DNA of 7,948 nucleotides from Nitrococcus sp. Its GTDB lineage: Bacteria > Pseudomonadota > Gammaproteobacteria > Nitrococcales > Nitrococcaceae. A program made the translations under genes and the position numbers. The stretch spans positions 1 to 7,948 of the forward strand of contig JAKDMK010000095.1 in NCBI GenBank assembly GCA_030452365.1. Reading direction: 5' to 3'. Shown here in pieces: positions 1 through 5,931 of the stretch. Within the stretch, counting starts at the first letter, position 1; the number at the start of each line of letters is the position of its first letter. Under the pieces are notes generated by a model. The model ran no database searches. It had not been told where the DNA came from and saw nothing but the letters and a program-made list of their open reading frames with translations.

Positions 1-112
1 CGGCCGCGGTTAACCCCGCCGCTTTCGGGGTGCAACCGGCGTTCGGGGGGGTGGCAAAGAGCTCGGCGCGGTCGGTGACGAGTTTATTGAACTTATCGAA
101 CAATCCCATCAT
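1..112 (-). CDS. spt: Probable serine palmitoyltransferase, N-terminus only (partial, runs off window)
   Basis: Only about 36 codons are present, and the gene continues past base 1. The N-terminus reads MGLFDKFNKLVTDRAEL, which resembles the MGLFDK start I recall from alpha-oxoamine synthase-type serine palmitoyltransferases. That enzyme is PLP-dependent and joins serine to a long-chain acyl thioester to give 3-oxo-sphinganine. None of the catalytic domain is visible, so the call leans on gene order: in Caulobacter the sphingolipid ACP gene adjoins spt. There are two in-frame ATGs, at 112 and 109. The first overlaps the ACP stop as ATGA; the second has better spacing from the GAGAAGGG purine tract at 113-120 and matches the family start. 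Translational coupling to the ACP gene is likely. The residues after about position 18 (Pro-Pro-Asn-Ala-Gly-Cys) do not match what I remember of the family. Confidence 0.6.
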   Translation of the reverse strand, partial: MMGLFDKFNKLVTDRAELFATPPNAGCTPKAAGLTAA

Positions 113-357
113 CCCTTCTCCACCAATCGAGCGATTGAATGGGCGAGATCGCTGAGGGTGCGAATGTCGGCTAGAACGTTCAGCGGCACGGATATGTCGA
201 AGTCTTCTTCGATTTCCAGCAACAGGTCCATGACATTGACGGAGTCCAGACCAAGCCCGCTAACGAGGTCGGTGTCCTCGTCCAAAATTGTGTCTGCCGG
301 CGCCATTGGGCGCAGGTGGGTATAGAGCCGCTCCAGAATTTGTTCATAATCCGCCAT
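109..357 (-). CDS. acpR: Dedicated acyl carrier protein of the sphingolipid operon (AcpR-like)
   Basis: This 82-residue protein has the usual size of a free acyl carrier protein. The phosphopantetheine motif is plain: GLDSVNVMDLLLEIEEDFD, with the modified serine at residue 39 and the acidic helix II that partner enzymes recognise. The strongly acidic stretch before it (residues 25-30) is also typical. Lying between the acyl-AMP ligase/reductase pair and the likely serine palmitoyltransferase, it is probably not the general fatty-acid-synthesis ACP. It more likely carries the acyl group loaded by the upstream ligase to the condensing enzyme in the cytoplasm, like AcpR of the Caulobacter sphingolipid locus. 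The ATG start follows a GGACAGG purine stretch. A 30-bp gap separates it from the reductase stop, and its TGA overlaps the next start. The carrier-protein call is near certain; the pathway assignment comes from context. Confidence 0.9.
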   Translation of the reverse strand: MADYEQILERLYTHLRPMAPADTILDEDTDLVSGLGLDSVNVMDLLLEIEEDFDISVPLNVLADIRTLSDLAHSIARLVEKG

Positions 358-387
358 GGCCTGTCCGCCCCGCCCGAACCCTGTGGC

Positions 388-1308
388 TTATTCGATCAGT
401 CCTTCCCGCAACGCGCGCTCGAAATCGATCCTGGGTTGCCAGCCGAGCGCCGCTGCGAGCGCGCCATTGTCGCACATCCAGTCGGGATGCCGAAGTTCGC
501 GTAGTTTCCCCGGGGTAAGCATCGGTTCGTAGCGCAGCCACCGCGCGAGCCGGAGATTGACGCTCCCAGCCAGGCTTAGAGCGGTCTGCGGCAGAGGCAG
601 TGCGCGCACCGGACGCCCGTAAGCCCGGCCGGCGATCGCGGCGAGGCTCTGCCAAGTGTAGCCGCCAGCCCGGCCGTCATGGAGATCGAACGTTCCCGCG
701 ATGGGCGGGGAGACATCGAGCCAGCGCAGTACGGCTGCGACCAGATCATGCACATGCAACAGGGTCAACCGTGCCTCGCGGCTGCCCGGAATAGGCAGCA
801 GGCCGTGGCGCAGAAGTCGAAGGAGGGGTCTGAGCTCCCGATCGCCGGGCCCGTATACTGCCGTAGGGCGGAAGACGGTAGCCGTAAGCGCTTGTGCCTT
901 GTGCTGCACAGCTTCCTCGGCGTGGCGCTTGGAGGCGGCGTACCAGGATAGCGTCGGCTCACGGGCGGCAAGCGACGACATGAAAAGGAAACGAGCGCGC
1001 GGAGAGGCGGCGCGGGTGGCCCGTAATATGCGTTCGCAGCCGCCAACGTTGACCCGTTCGAAGCGCTCGGCACAGCGGCCACGCACCACACCTGCACAGT
1101 GGATGACGGCATCGACCTCGGCCACGAGCCCCCCCAACGCGGCGGCATTGTCGAGATCGCCAGGGATGCACTCGATTTGCGTGGGGAGAACAGCGTCCGA
1201 GCCGCGCCGCACAAGCGCGCGAACTTGCCAACCGGCGCGGATGAGCGGCCCGCACAACGCGCCGCCGATAAAGCCCGTCGCGCCGGTTAGCGCCACGACA
1301 CCCGGCAT
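388..1308 (-). CDS. cerR: NAD(P)-dependent extended SDR, probable ceramide reductase (CerR-like)
   Basis: This 306-residue protein is an extended short-chain dehydrogenase/reductase. The Rossmann nucleotide-binding loop TGATGFIG is at residues 8-15. HCAGVVRG at 70-77 follows the fourth strand, the catalytic Ser region FLFMSS is near 107-112, and the active-site Tyr-Lys pair sits in YAASK (Tyr123, Lys127). In Caulobacter the SDR in this position (CerR) reduces the keto group of the long-chain base, probably after the second acyl chain is attached; I transfer that role by gene order. The start is fixed: an in-frame TGA, which is also the stop of the acyl-AMP ligase, lies three codons before the ATG. 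No N-terminal signal peptide is therefore possible. There is no clear ribosome-binding site, and the 9-bp gap suggests translational coupling. A generic nucleotide-sugar epimerase is the alternative, but context argues against it. Confidence 0.78.
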   Translation of the reverse strand: MPGVVALTGATGFIGGALCGPLIRAGWQVRALVRRGSDAVLPTQIECIPGDLDNAAALGGLVAEVDAVIHCAGVVRGRCAERFERVNVGGCERILRATRAASPRARFLFMSSLAAREPTLSWYAASKRHAEEAVQHKAQALTATVFRPTAVYGPGDRELRPLLRLLRHGLLPIPGSREARLTLLHVHDLVAAVLRWLDVSPPIAGTFDLHDGRAGGYTWQSLAAIAGRAYGRPVRALPLPQTALSLAGSVNLRLARWLRYEPMLTPGKLRELRHPDWMCDNGALAAALGWQPRIDFERALREGLIE

Positions 1309-1317
1309 GACATAAAG

Positions 1318-3165
1318 TCAGCCCGATGCCACGGCTTTGGGCGCGTCCGCTATGGCTTCCTCGTTCGGCCTATCCCAGCCGACACATTGTACAAAACGCC
1401 GCCTGGCTTCCGCCCGGGAGAGCTTGCCCGAGGACGTCCGTGGCAGGGTCTTGGGTGGGACGAGCTCGATGCGGCAATTGATGCCGAACTCGCCGTAGAT
1501 CATTCGTTGCAACCGGCTTACCAAGTCTGCGCGGCGTGTGTCCTCGGTCAGCCGGCATTGCACCAGCATGACCACGACCTCGCCCCCCTGGGGATGGGTC
1601 GCGACGAAGGCCGTAACATCGCCGACGCGCACCTCCGGTTGTTCTTCCGCGAGGCGCTCCATGTCCTGGGGCCATATATTGCGGCCATTGACGATGATCA
1701 GGTCTTTGCACCGTCCCGTGATGAACAGGCCGGCCTCGGTCAGGTACCCGAGATCGCCGGTATTGAGCCAGCCATCCCGTCCGAGGGCAACGTGCGTGCT
1801 GACCGCGTCGCGGAAATAGCCGGACATCAGGCTCGGTCCCTTGACACTTACGACGCCGACATGACGATAGGGCAACGGCTTGCCATCATCATCACGGACG
1901 ATCACCTCGTGCCCGGGCAATGGTCGACCACAGTTGACGAAAGCGCTAACCCGCTCACCGCGACCAGGCTCCGGGGCGATGACACTCGCGCGCATATGGC
2001 CTTCCAAGGCCCTGCGGTCGACGTGGTCCACCAATATGCCCTGGTCGAGCGCTGCAAAACTAACTGCGAGCGAGCTTTCCGCCAGCCCGTAACAAGGCAG
2101 GAAGGCGCGCCGGCTGAAGCCCGCTGGCGCGAGGAAGTCGGCAAAGCGCTCCAGTGTTTCGGCATAGACCGTCTCCGCGCCGACCCCGGCTACGCGCCAA
2201 GAGCTCAGATCGTAACGACTGATCTCGGTTTGGTGCACGCGTCGGGCGCAGATGTCATAGCCGAAAGGGGGTGAAAAGGCGATCGTGCCTTGATTATTGC
2301 TGAGCAGCGATAGCCATTGCCGCGGGCGCATGGCAAAATCCCGAGTGCCCAGGTAATCCACGGAGAGCTGCGATGCCAACGGGCCAAGGACAAACCCAAC
2401 CAAGCCCATGTCGTGGTAAAAAGGCAACCAAGAGACGCAGCGATCTCCGGAGCGCACGCCGAGCCCGGGGCCGACGATGCCCGCCAGGTTAGCCATAACG
2501 GCCTTCTGGGTAATCACCACCCCTCGAGGAAAGCGTGTGCTCCCGGAGGTGTATTGCAGATAGGCGATATCATCTGGACCGCTGGGGTCAAGCTGTACCG
2601 CCGGCTCATCGAGCGCATAGAATTCCTCCGGGCTGGCGACCTTGCGCAGACCGTCGATACCGTTCGCGGCCTCCTGCAAAAACGCGAGAAACTCCGCGGG
2701 TGCCATCGCCGCCGCCGGAGCGCAGCTATAGAGCAGGCGACGAAGCCGCTCGATATAGCTCTCCCGGCTGCCCAGATTGATGGTGATAGGCAGAGGAACC
2801 GGGACAAAACCGCCGTACTGACATGCGTAAAAGAATTCCATGAACTCGGGCGATGTCTCGGCGATCAGCGCGACCCGCTCTCCTCGCCGTAACCCGAGCC
2901 CGTGGAGGCGCTTGGCAGTGGCCAAAGCCCGCCGCCGCAGCTCGGCGTCGGAAAGCACCGCCGACAGCTTCCCGCGACCGTCGTAAAAATTATACCCAGT
3001 GACGCCTTGCGCGGCGTAGTCCAACGCTTGCGCGAGCGTTGCAAAATCTGCACAGCGCAGAGGGTGAATATTGATTGTTGGCGTTGCCGTAGTAATCAAT
3101 TCAGGTACCTTCCGCTTTCCTTTGTCCAAGCTCTCCGACCGCTGCGCTAGGCCGCGCATCGGCAC
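1318..3165 (-). CDS. aasR: Fatty acyl-AMP ligase / acyl-ACP synthetase (AasR-like)
   Basis: This adenylate-forming enzyme of up to 615 residues has all core motifs in order. The ATP phosphate loop is YTSGSTRFPRG (205-215), adenine binding is YGLAES (359-364), ribose binding is TGDLGYL (469-475), the hinge is GRCKDLIIVNGRNIWPQD (484-501), and the catalytic lysine is in SSGK (Lys581). Such enzymes activate a fatty acid with ATP and pass it to CoA or, in FAAL types, to a carrier protein. With an ACP gene two genes downstream, ACP loading is likely, as for Caulobacter AasR. The start is uncertain. GTG at 3165 has TGGAGG at 3175-3180 with a 9-nt spacer. ATG at 3159 is in frame. TTG at 3099 (codon 23) has CGGAAGG at 3108-3114 with an 8-nt spacer, and the conserved domain begins only around residue 40. 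It is first in the operon unless the ORF upstream of it is real. Confidence 0.88.
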   Translation of the reverse strand: MPMRGLAQRSESLDKGKRKVPELITTATPTINIHPLRCADFATLAQALDYAAQGVTGYNFYDGRGKLSAVLSDAELRRRALATAKRLHGLGLRRGERVALIAETSPEFMEFFYACQYGGFVPVPLPITINLGSRESYIERLRRLLYSCAPAAAMAPAEFLAFLQEAANGIDGLRKVASPEEFYALDEPAVQLDPSGPDDIAYLQYTSGSTRFPRGVVITQKAVMANLAGIVGPGLGVRSGDRCVSWLPFYHDMGLVGFVLGPLASQLSVDYLGTRDFAMRPRQWLSLLSNNQGTIAFSPPFGYDICARRVHQTEISRYDLSSWRVAGVGAETVYAETLERFADFLAPAGFSRRAFLPCYGLAESSLAVSFAALDQGILVDHVDRRALEGHMRASVIAPEPGRGERVSAFVNCGRPLPGHEVIVRDDDGKPLPYRHVGVVSVKGPSLMSGYFRDAVSTHVALGRDGWLNTGDLGYLTEAGLFITGRCKDLIIVNGRNIWPQDMERLAEEQPEVRVGDVTAFVATHPQGGEVVVMLVQCRLTEDTRRADLVSRLQRMIYGEFGINCRIELVPPKTLPRTSSGKLSRAEARRRFVQCVGWDRPNEEAIADAPKAVASG

Positions 3166-3652
3166 TCGCGCTCGCCTCCATGCAAGGCTCGCCTGAGCGG
3201 GCCAATAGCATTGCCTGTTGCCGCGCCGCGATAGTGGGCCGCCAAATGCCCGCCGCGCGGACTAATGGCGCTTGCAGGGCGTTCTGTGCGGCAGGGCGTA
3301 GTTGCAGTGCCCGCCAAATGGCTCGGTCGCTGTGCTTGGCCGGCTGGGGGTCGGCGATCACCGTGCGGCGTTCACTGGAAATTTCCGTACTACGCTGATG
3401 GCACGCACCTTGGGCTTCCTTGGGCAAGCAGGTACGGGAGCACAGCGTAACCTTTTTCAGTCGCTGCCGCACCTGCCGGTGTGCATTTTTCGATGCATGG
3501 GCGTGCAGCGTAGCGCGCTTTCGCAGCGTAAGATTCAGCCGCTGATTGCCCAGATCCGAACGGGGGTTTTGCATGGCACCTACAGCGAAGTTCACTCTAC
3601 ATAGAACTTGAGAGTCTACGTGAAGTTCAGAGTCTACATGAATATGAAACAA
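3101..3652 (-). CDS. Hypothetical ORF, possibly coding, upstream of the acyl-AMP ligase
   Basis: An open frame of 183 codons fills most of the gap upstream of the ligase. An internal ATG at 3574 would give about 158 residues and avoids translating the tandem repeats at 3591-3643. I do not recognise it. The C-terminal half is rich in Ala, Gln, Arg and Leu and looks helical, with two spaced Ile-Trp-Arg triplets (from 10-bp direct repeats at 3239-3248 and 3311-3320). The N-terminal half is Arg/His/Lys-rich and less protein-like. In favour: it is long, its TGA at 3101-3103 lies 1 nt before a TTG that could start the ligase, and GC-rich third positions appear in its last part. Against: GC-rich DNA gives long chance frames, its start signals are poor, and the GTG start of the ligase would overlap it by 65 bp. 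No predicted membrane segment is evident. Confidence 0.25.
   Translation of the reverse strand: MFHIHVDSELHVDSQVLCRVNFAVGAMQNPRSDLGNQRLNLTLRKRATLHAHASKNAHRQVRQRLKKVTLCSRTCLPKEAQGACHQRSTEISSERRTVIADPQPAKHSDRAIWRALQLRPAAQNALQAPLVRAAGIWRPTIAARQQAMLLARSGEPCMEASASADARPSAAVGELGQRKAEGT
3591..3643. repeat. Three tandem imperfect 17-18-bp direct repeats
   Basis: Three units lie end to end: TTCACTCTACATAGAAC (3591-3607), TTGAGAGTCTACGTGAAG (3608-3625) and TTCAGAGTCTACATGAAT (3626-3643). The second and third agree at 15 of 18 positions; the first lacks one base. The core is TCTAC followed by A/G-T/A. Within the array, GAACTT (3604-3609) and AAGTTC (3623-3628) also form an inverted repeat with a 13-nt centre. 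The array sits where the GC-rich DNA changes to A+T-rich DNA, between the two divergent operons, so a regulator-binding array is the likely reading. The regulator is unknown and not in this window. Confidence 0.6.
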
Positions 3653-3671
3653 TAATCATATAAAAACAAGT

Positions 3672-3700
3672 ATGATGTTCATGCCGTGATGAAGCATCAT
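3672..3700. promoter_or_regulatory. Interrupted dyad, possible operator
   Basis: ATGATGTTCAT (3672-3682) is repeated in inverted form as ATGAA-G-CATCAT (3689-3700). This gives an 11-bp stem with one bulged G (3694) and a 6-nt centre GCCGTG (3683-3688). There is no run of T on either side, so a terminator is unlikely. It would cover roughly the -35 region of the candidate plus-strand promoter at 3708-3713, which suits a repressor or activator site. The symmetry is seen directly; the role is inferred. Confidence 0.45.
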
Positions 3701-3713
3701 GGCTGCATATAAT
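3686..3713 (+). promoter_or_regulatory. Candidate promoter of the bCerS-lptFG operon
   Basis: A perfect sigma-70-type -10 hexamer, TATAAT, is at 3708-3713 in locally A+T-rich DNA. The -35 region is poor: GTGATG at 3686-3691, 16 nt upstream, keeps only the central TGA of the consensus, which would suit an activator-dependent promoter. Transcription would begin near 3720 and leave a leader of roughly 105-110 nt before the ATG at 3828. A TATAAT can occur by chance in A+T-rich DNA, so this remains tentative. Confidence 0.35.
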
Positions 3714-3759
3714 TACTACCTCTAGATATTGGGTCGCGGAAGTAGTTCACAATAACCGT

Positions 3760-3784
3760 GGTCGGACTGGAAAGCCGTCCGGCC
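3760..3784 (+). promoter_or_regulatory. Leader hairpin upstream of bCerS
   Basis: GGTCGGAC (3760-3767) can pair with GTCCGGCC (3777-3784) in an 8-bp stem with one G-U pair and a 9-nt loop. It lies in the presumed 5' leader, about 30 nt before the ribosome-binding site at 3813-3817. There is no following U-tract, so it is not an intrinsic terminator. It could stabilise the mRNA or be incidental in GC-rich sequence. Confidence 0.3.
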
Positions 3785-3827
3785 TGTCCTTGCCCCATTC
3801 GGGCCTGGGCGCGGGAGATTGCCTTAC

Positions 3828-5033
3828 ATGGAAAAGCGCGCCGCAGCGGATTATCGCAAGAATTACCGGCATCGTGATTGGCCGATCGTCGTTCGACCGA
3901 TCGAGCGGCGTGGTGATTTTGCGACATTCCTGGATCTACCGCGACAATTTTACCACAAAGATCCCCATTGGGTGCAGCCTTTGACACTCGAGCGTCGTCA
4001 GCATCTGTCGAAGCACAATCCACTGTTCCAGCACCTTGATTGGCAAGGTTGGATTGCCTGGCGCGGCCGCCAACCGGTAGGGCGGATCACCGCTCAGCTC
4101 GATCGGCTGTATCAACAATACCACAGGGATCAAACCGGCTACTTCGGAATGATCGAGGCAGAGGACGATGCCGCCGTTTTCGCGGCCTTGACGGCGCAGG
4201 CCGAGGATTGGCTGCGCAACCGCGGTGCCCGGCGCGTGGTCGGGCCGTTCAACTTGTCCATCAACGACGAGTGCGGTCTACTAGTGCAAGGCTTCGATCG
4301 TCCACCCATGTTCATGATGGGGCACGCCCGGACCTATTACGCCCATCGTCTGGAAGAGCAAGGTTATAGTGCGGCCAAGGATCTCCTCGCCTACTGGATA
4401 CAAGCCACCGATCTATCTTTCACTCCGCCAATGCGCCGTCTTGTGGCGCGATGTCAAAATCGGATTCATGTACGGCCGATAAGTCGCAAGCGCTTTGCGG
4501 AGGATCTGGAGGCTTTGCGCGAGATTTTCAATGATGCCTGGTCTGAAAACTGGGGATTCGTGCCATTCACCCGGCCGGAGTTCGACGAGCTGGGACGTAA
4601 TCTGCGCTTGTTTGTTGCCTACGATCTTATCCAGATCGCCGAGGTCGATGGCGTGCCGGCCGCTTTTATCGTGGCATTGCCAAATATCAATGAGGCGATC
4701 CGTGATCTCAACGGCCGCCTAATGCCTTTCGGCTGGATTAAGCTGCTGTGGCGATTGAAGGTGCGCTCTCCACAGACCGGTCGAATCCCGCTCATGGGTG
4801 TGAGCAAGTGCTACCAGTTCAGTCTTCTCGGACCGGCGCTTGCGCTCACGCTGATTGCGGCGATTCAAAAGCCGGTGATGGCGAACGGCATTGAGGCCGT
4901 GGAGATGTCCTGGATCCTCGAGGACAACGCGGGCATGCGCAACATATTGGAGAATATCGGTACCAAGCCCTACAAGCGCTACCGGCTCTATCAGAAACCG
5001 CTGCCGGAAGCCAACGCGGTTTGCCGGGTATGA
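3828..5033 (+). CDS. bcerS: GNAT-fold N-acyltransferase, probable bacterial ceramide synthase (bCerS-like)
   Basis: The protein has 401 residues from ATG 3828, chosen because GGGAG at 3813-3817 lies 10 nt upstream. The in-frame TTG at 3819 would sit on that site and is less likely. Recognisable blocks are GWIAWRGRQPVGRITAQLD (74-92), the family signature GPFNLSINDECGLLVQGF (139-156) followed by PPMFMMGHA (159-167), and a C-terminal acyltransferase half with SWILEDNAGMRNILENIG (361-378). These match the family of E. coli YghO and Caulobacter bCerS (CCNA_01212), which attaches the second acyl chain to the sphingoid amine. Beside a serine palmitoyltransferase-type operon, ceramide synthase is the best call. 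No signal peptide or clear membrane span is seen, in line with a cytoplasmic or membrane-peripheral enzyme. Acyl donor and chain length cannot be read from the sequence. It heads the plus-strand operon. Confidence 0.82.
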   Translation: MEKRAAADYRKNYRHRDWPIVVRPIERRGDFATFLDLPRQFYHKDPHWVQPLTLERRQHLSKHNPLFQHLDWQGWIAWRGRQPVGRITAQLDRLYQQYHRDQTGYFGMIEAEDDAAVFAALTAQAEDWLRNRGARRVVGPFNLSINDECGLLVQGFDRPPMFMMGHARTYYAHRLEEQGYSAAKDLLAYWIQATDLSFTPPMRRLVARCQNRIHVRPISRKRFAEDLEALREIFNDAWSENWGFVPFTRPEFDELGRNLRLFVAYDLIQIAEVDGVPAAFIVALPNINEAIRDLNGRLMPFGWIKLLWRLKVRSPQTGRIPLMGVSKCYQFSLLGPALALTLIAAIQKPVMANGIEAVEMSWILEDNAGMRNILENIGTKPYKRYRLYQKPLPEANAVCRV

Positions 5034-5039
5034 GGACAA

Positions 5040-5903
5040 ATGCACACAATAGACGCCCTGCCAATCATGGCTGATTTGGCACCCGAGAGCGTAACGGCCA
5101 TCGTGTTGGCGGCCGATCGCAAGAGTCCGGACGCTGTGGCCATCGAGGCCGGCACGCGCTGCAAGGCACTCGCGCCCGTAGCCGGGATCCCGATGCTGCA
5201 GCGGGTGCTGCAGGCGCTGCGGGAGTGCGCGCCGGTCGATCGAATCATCGTTTGCGGGCCGCGGCCGGACGTGATGGAGGGCTTGCCAGAGCTCCAGGAG
5301 CTATTCATATCCCAGCGCATCGACTGTATCGACTGTGCCGATTCGCCGAGCGCGAGCGCACTTAGCGCATTTGCGGCCATACCGCCAGAGCGGCCCACGT
5401 TACTGACGACAGCGGATCATGCGCTGCTCAGCTCGCAGATGGTTGGCTTTTTTCTGCGCCAGGCGCGTCTCGGCAACTGGGACGTGGCAGTCGCGCTCGC
5501 AGAGCACCAGGCCGTGGTGGCCCGCTTCCCGGGCTCCAGACGGACAGCCTTCCGCCTGCGCGGAGGGCCCTATTGTGGCTGTAATCTGATTGCATTCTTG
5601 ACCCCTCGGGGGAGGCAGATGGCGCAATTCTGGCACCGTGTTGAGCAGGACCGCAAGCGGCCATGGCGAGTGGTCACGCGGTTGCTCGGATTGCGCGCCA
5701 TGGCGGACTATGCCTTGGGCCTGCTCACTCTGGAGCAAGCCCTGCAGCAGCTTTCACGCCGCCTGGAGATGCGCATCGGCGCTGTTATCCTGCCCTATCC
5801 GGAGGCGGCGGTGGACGTCGACACGCCGGCCGACCGGCATCTCGCCGAGGCGGTTCTGAGCGAGCGAGATGGCGCGGCAGGAGATAGCGAGCCGCAGCGC
5901 TAG
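5040..5903 (+). CDS. MobA-like NTP transferase (nucleotidyltransferase)
   Basis: This 287-residue protein has a Rossmann-like nucleotidyltransferase fold. Strand 1 and the nucleotide loop read TAIVLAADRKSPD (19-31). The conserved lysine stretch KALAPVAGIPML (42-53) follows, then the metal-binding aspartate region LLTTADHALL (121-130, Asp126). VDVDTPAD (258-265) near the C-terminus is a typical closing motif. Such enzymes transfer NMP from an NTP to a phosphorylated sugar, polyol or cofactor. The substrate cannot be read here. Its place between the ceramide synthase and lptFG suggests it makes an activated head-group donor for the sphingolipid, which is inference. ATG 5040 has GAGG at 5032-5035 overlapping the preceding stop. 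The next in-frame ATG (5067) has no ribosome-binding site. The 6-bp gap to the gene before implies co-transcription. No membrane span is visible. Confidence 0.75.
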   Translation: MHTIDALPIMADLAPESVTAIVLAADRKSPDAVAIEAGTRCKALAPVAGIPMLQRVLQALRECAPVDRIIVCGPRPDVMEGLPELQELFISQRIDCIDCADSPSASALSAFAAIPPERPTLLTTADHALLSSQMVGFFLRQARLGNWDVAVALAEHQAVVARFPGSRRTAFRLRGGPYCGCNLIAFLTPRGRQMAQFWHRVEQDRKRPWRVVTRLLGLRAMADYALGLLTLEQALQQLSRRLEMRIGAVILPYPEAAVDVDTPADRHLAEAVLSERDGAAGDSEPQR

Positions 5904-5931
5904 CGGCTGATTCGCGCGGCGTCGTGGGTGG

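Noticed and set aside
1..8. CGGCCGCG at the left edge, like the end of a NotI cloning site.
   Set aside because: The sequence is GC-rich and a complete GCGGCCGC also occurs inside the acyltransferase gene near 4064, so no cloning artefact is implied.
701..1315. Plus-strand frame of 204 codons opposite the SDR gene.
   Set aside because: Its Arg/Ser/Ala-rich translation has low complexity and lies antisense to clear Rossmann and Tyr-Lys motifs.
1387..2274. Long plus-strand open frame (295 codons) opposite the acyl-AMP ligase.
   Set aside because: It is fully antisense to a gene with intact adenylation motifs. It has no recognisable domain; open antisense frames are expected in GC-rich coding DNA.
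3482..3497. Short inverted repeat TGCAT-N6-ATGCA.
   Set aside because: A 5-bp stem is too short to separate from chance, and no promoter or gene boundary adjoins it.
3180..3604. Plus-strand small frames (for example 3180-3398 and 3302-3604) in the intergenic gap.
   Set aside because: No convincing ribosome-binding site or domain; their translations are Arg/Cys/Ala-rich and do not look like a protein.
5904..5931. Possible terminator or promoter between the nucleotidyltransferase and lptF.
   Set aside because: The 28-bp gap shows no stem followed by T residues and no promoter-like pair, so the operon appears continuous.
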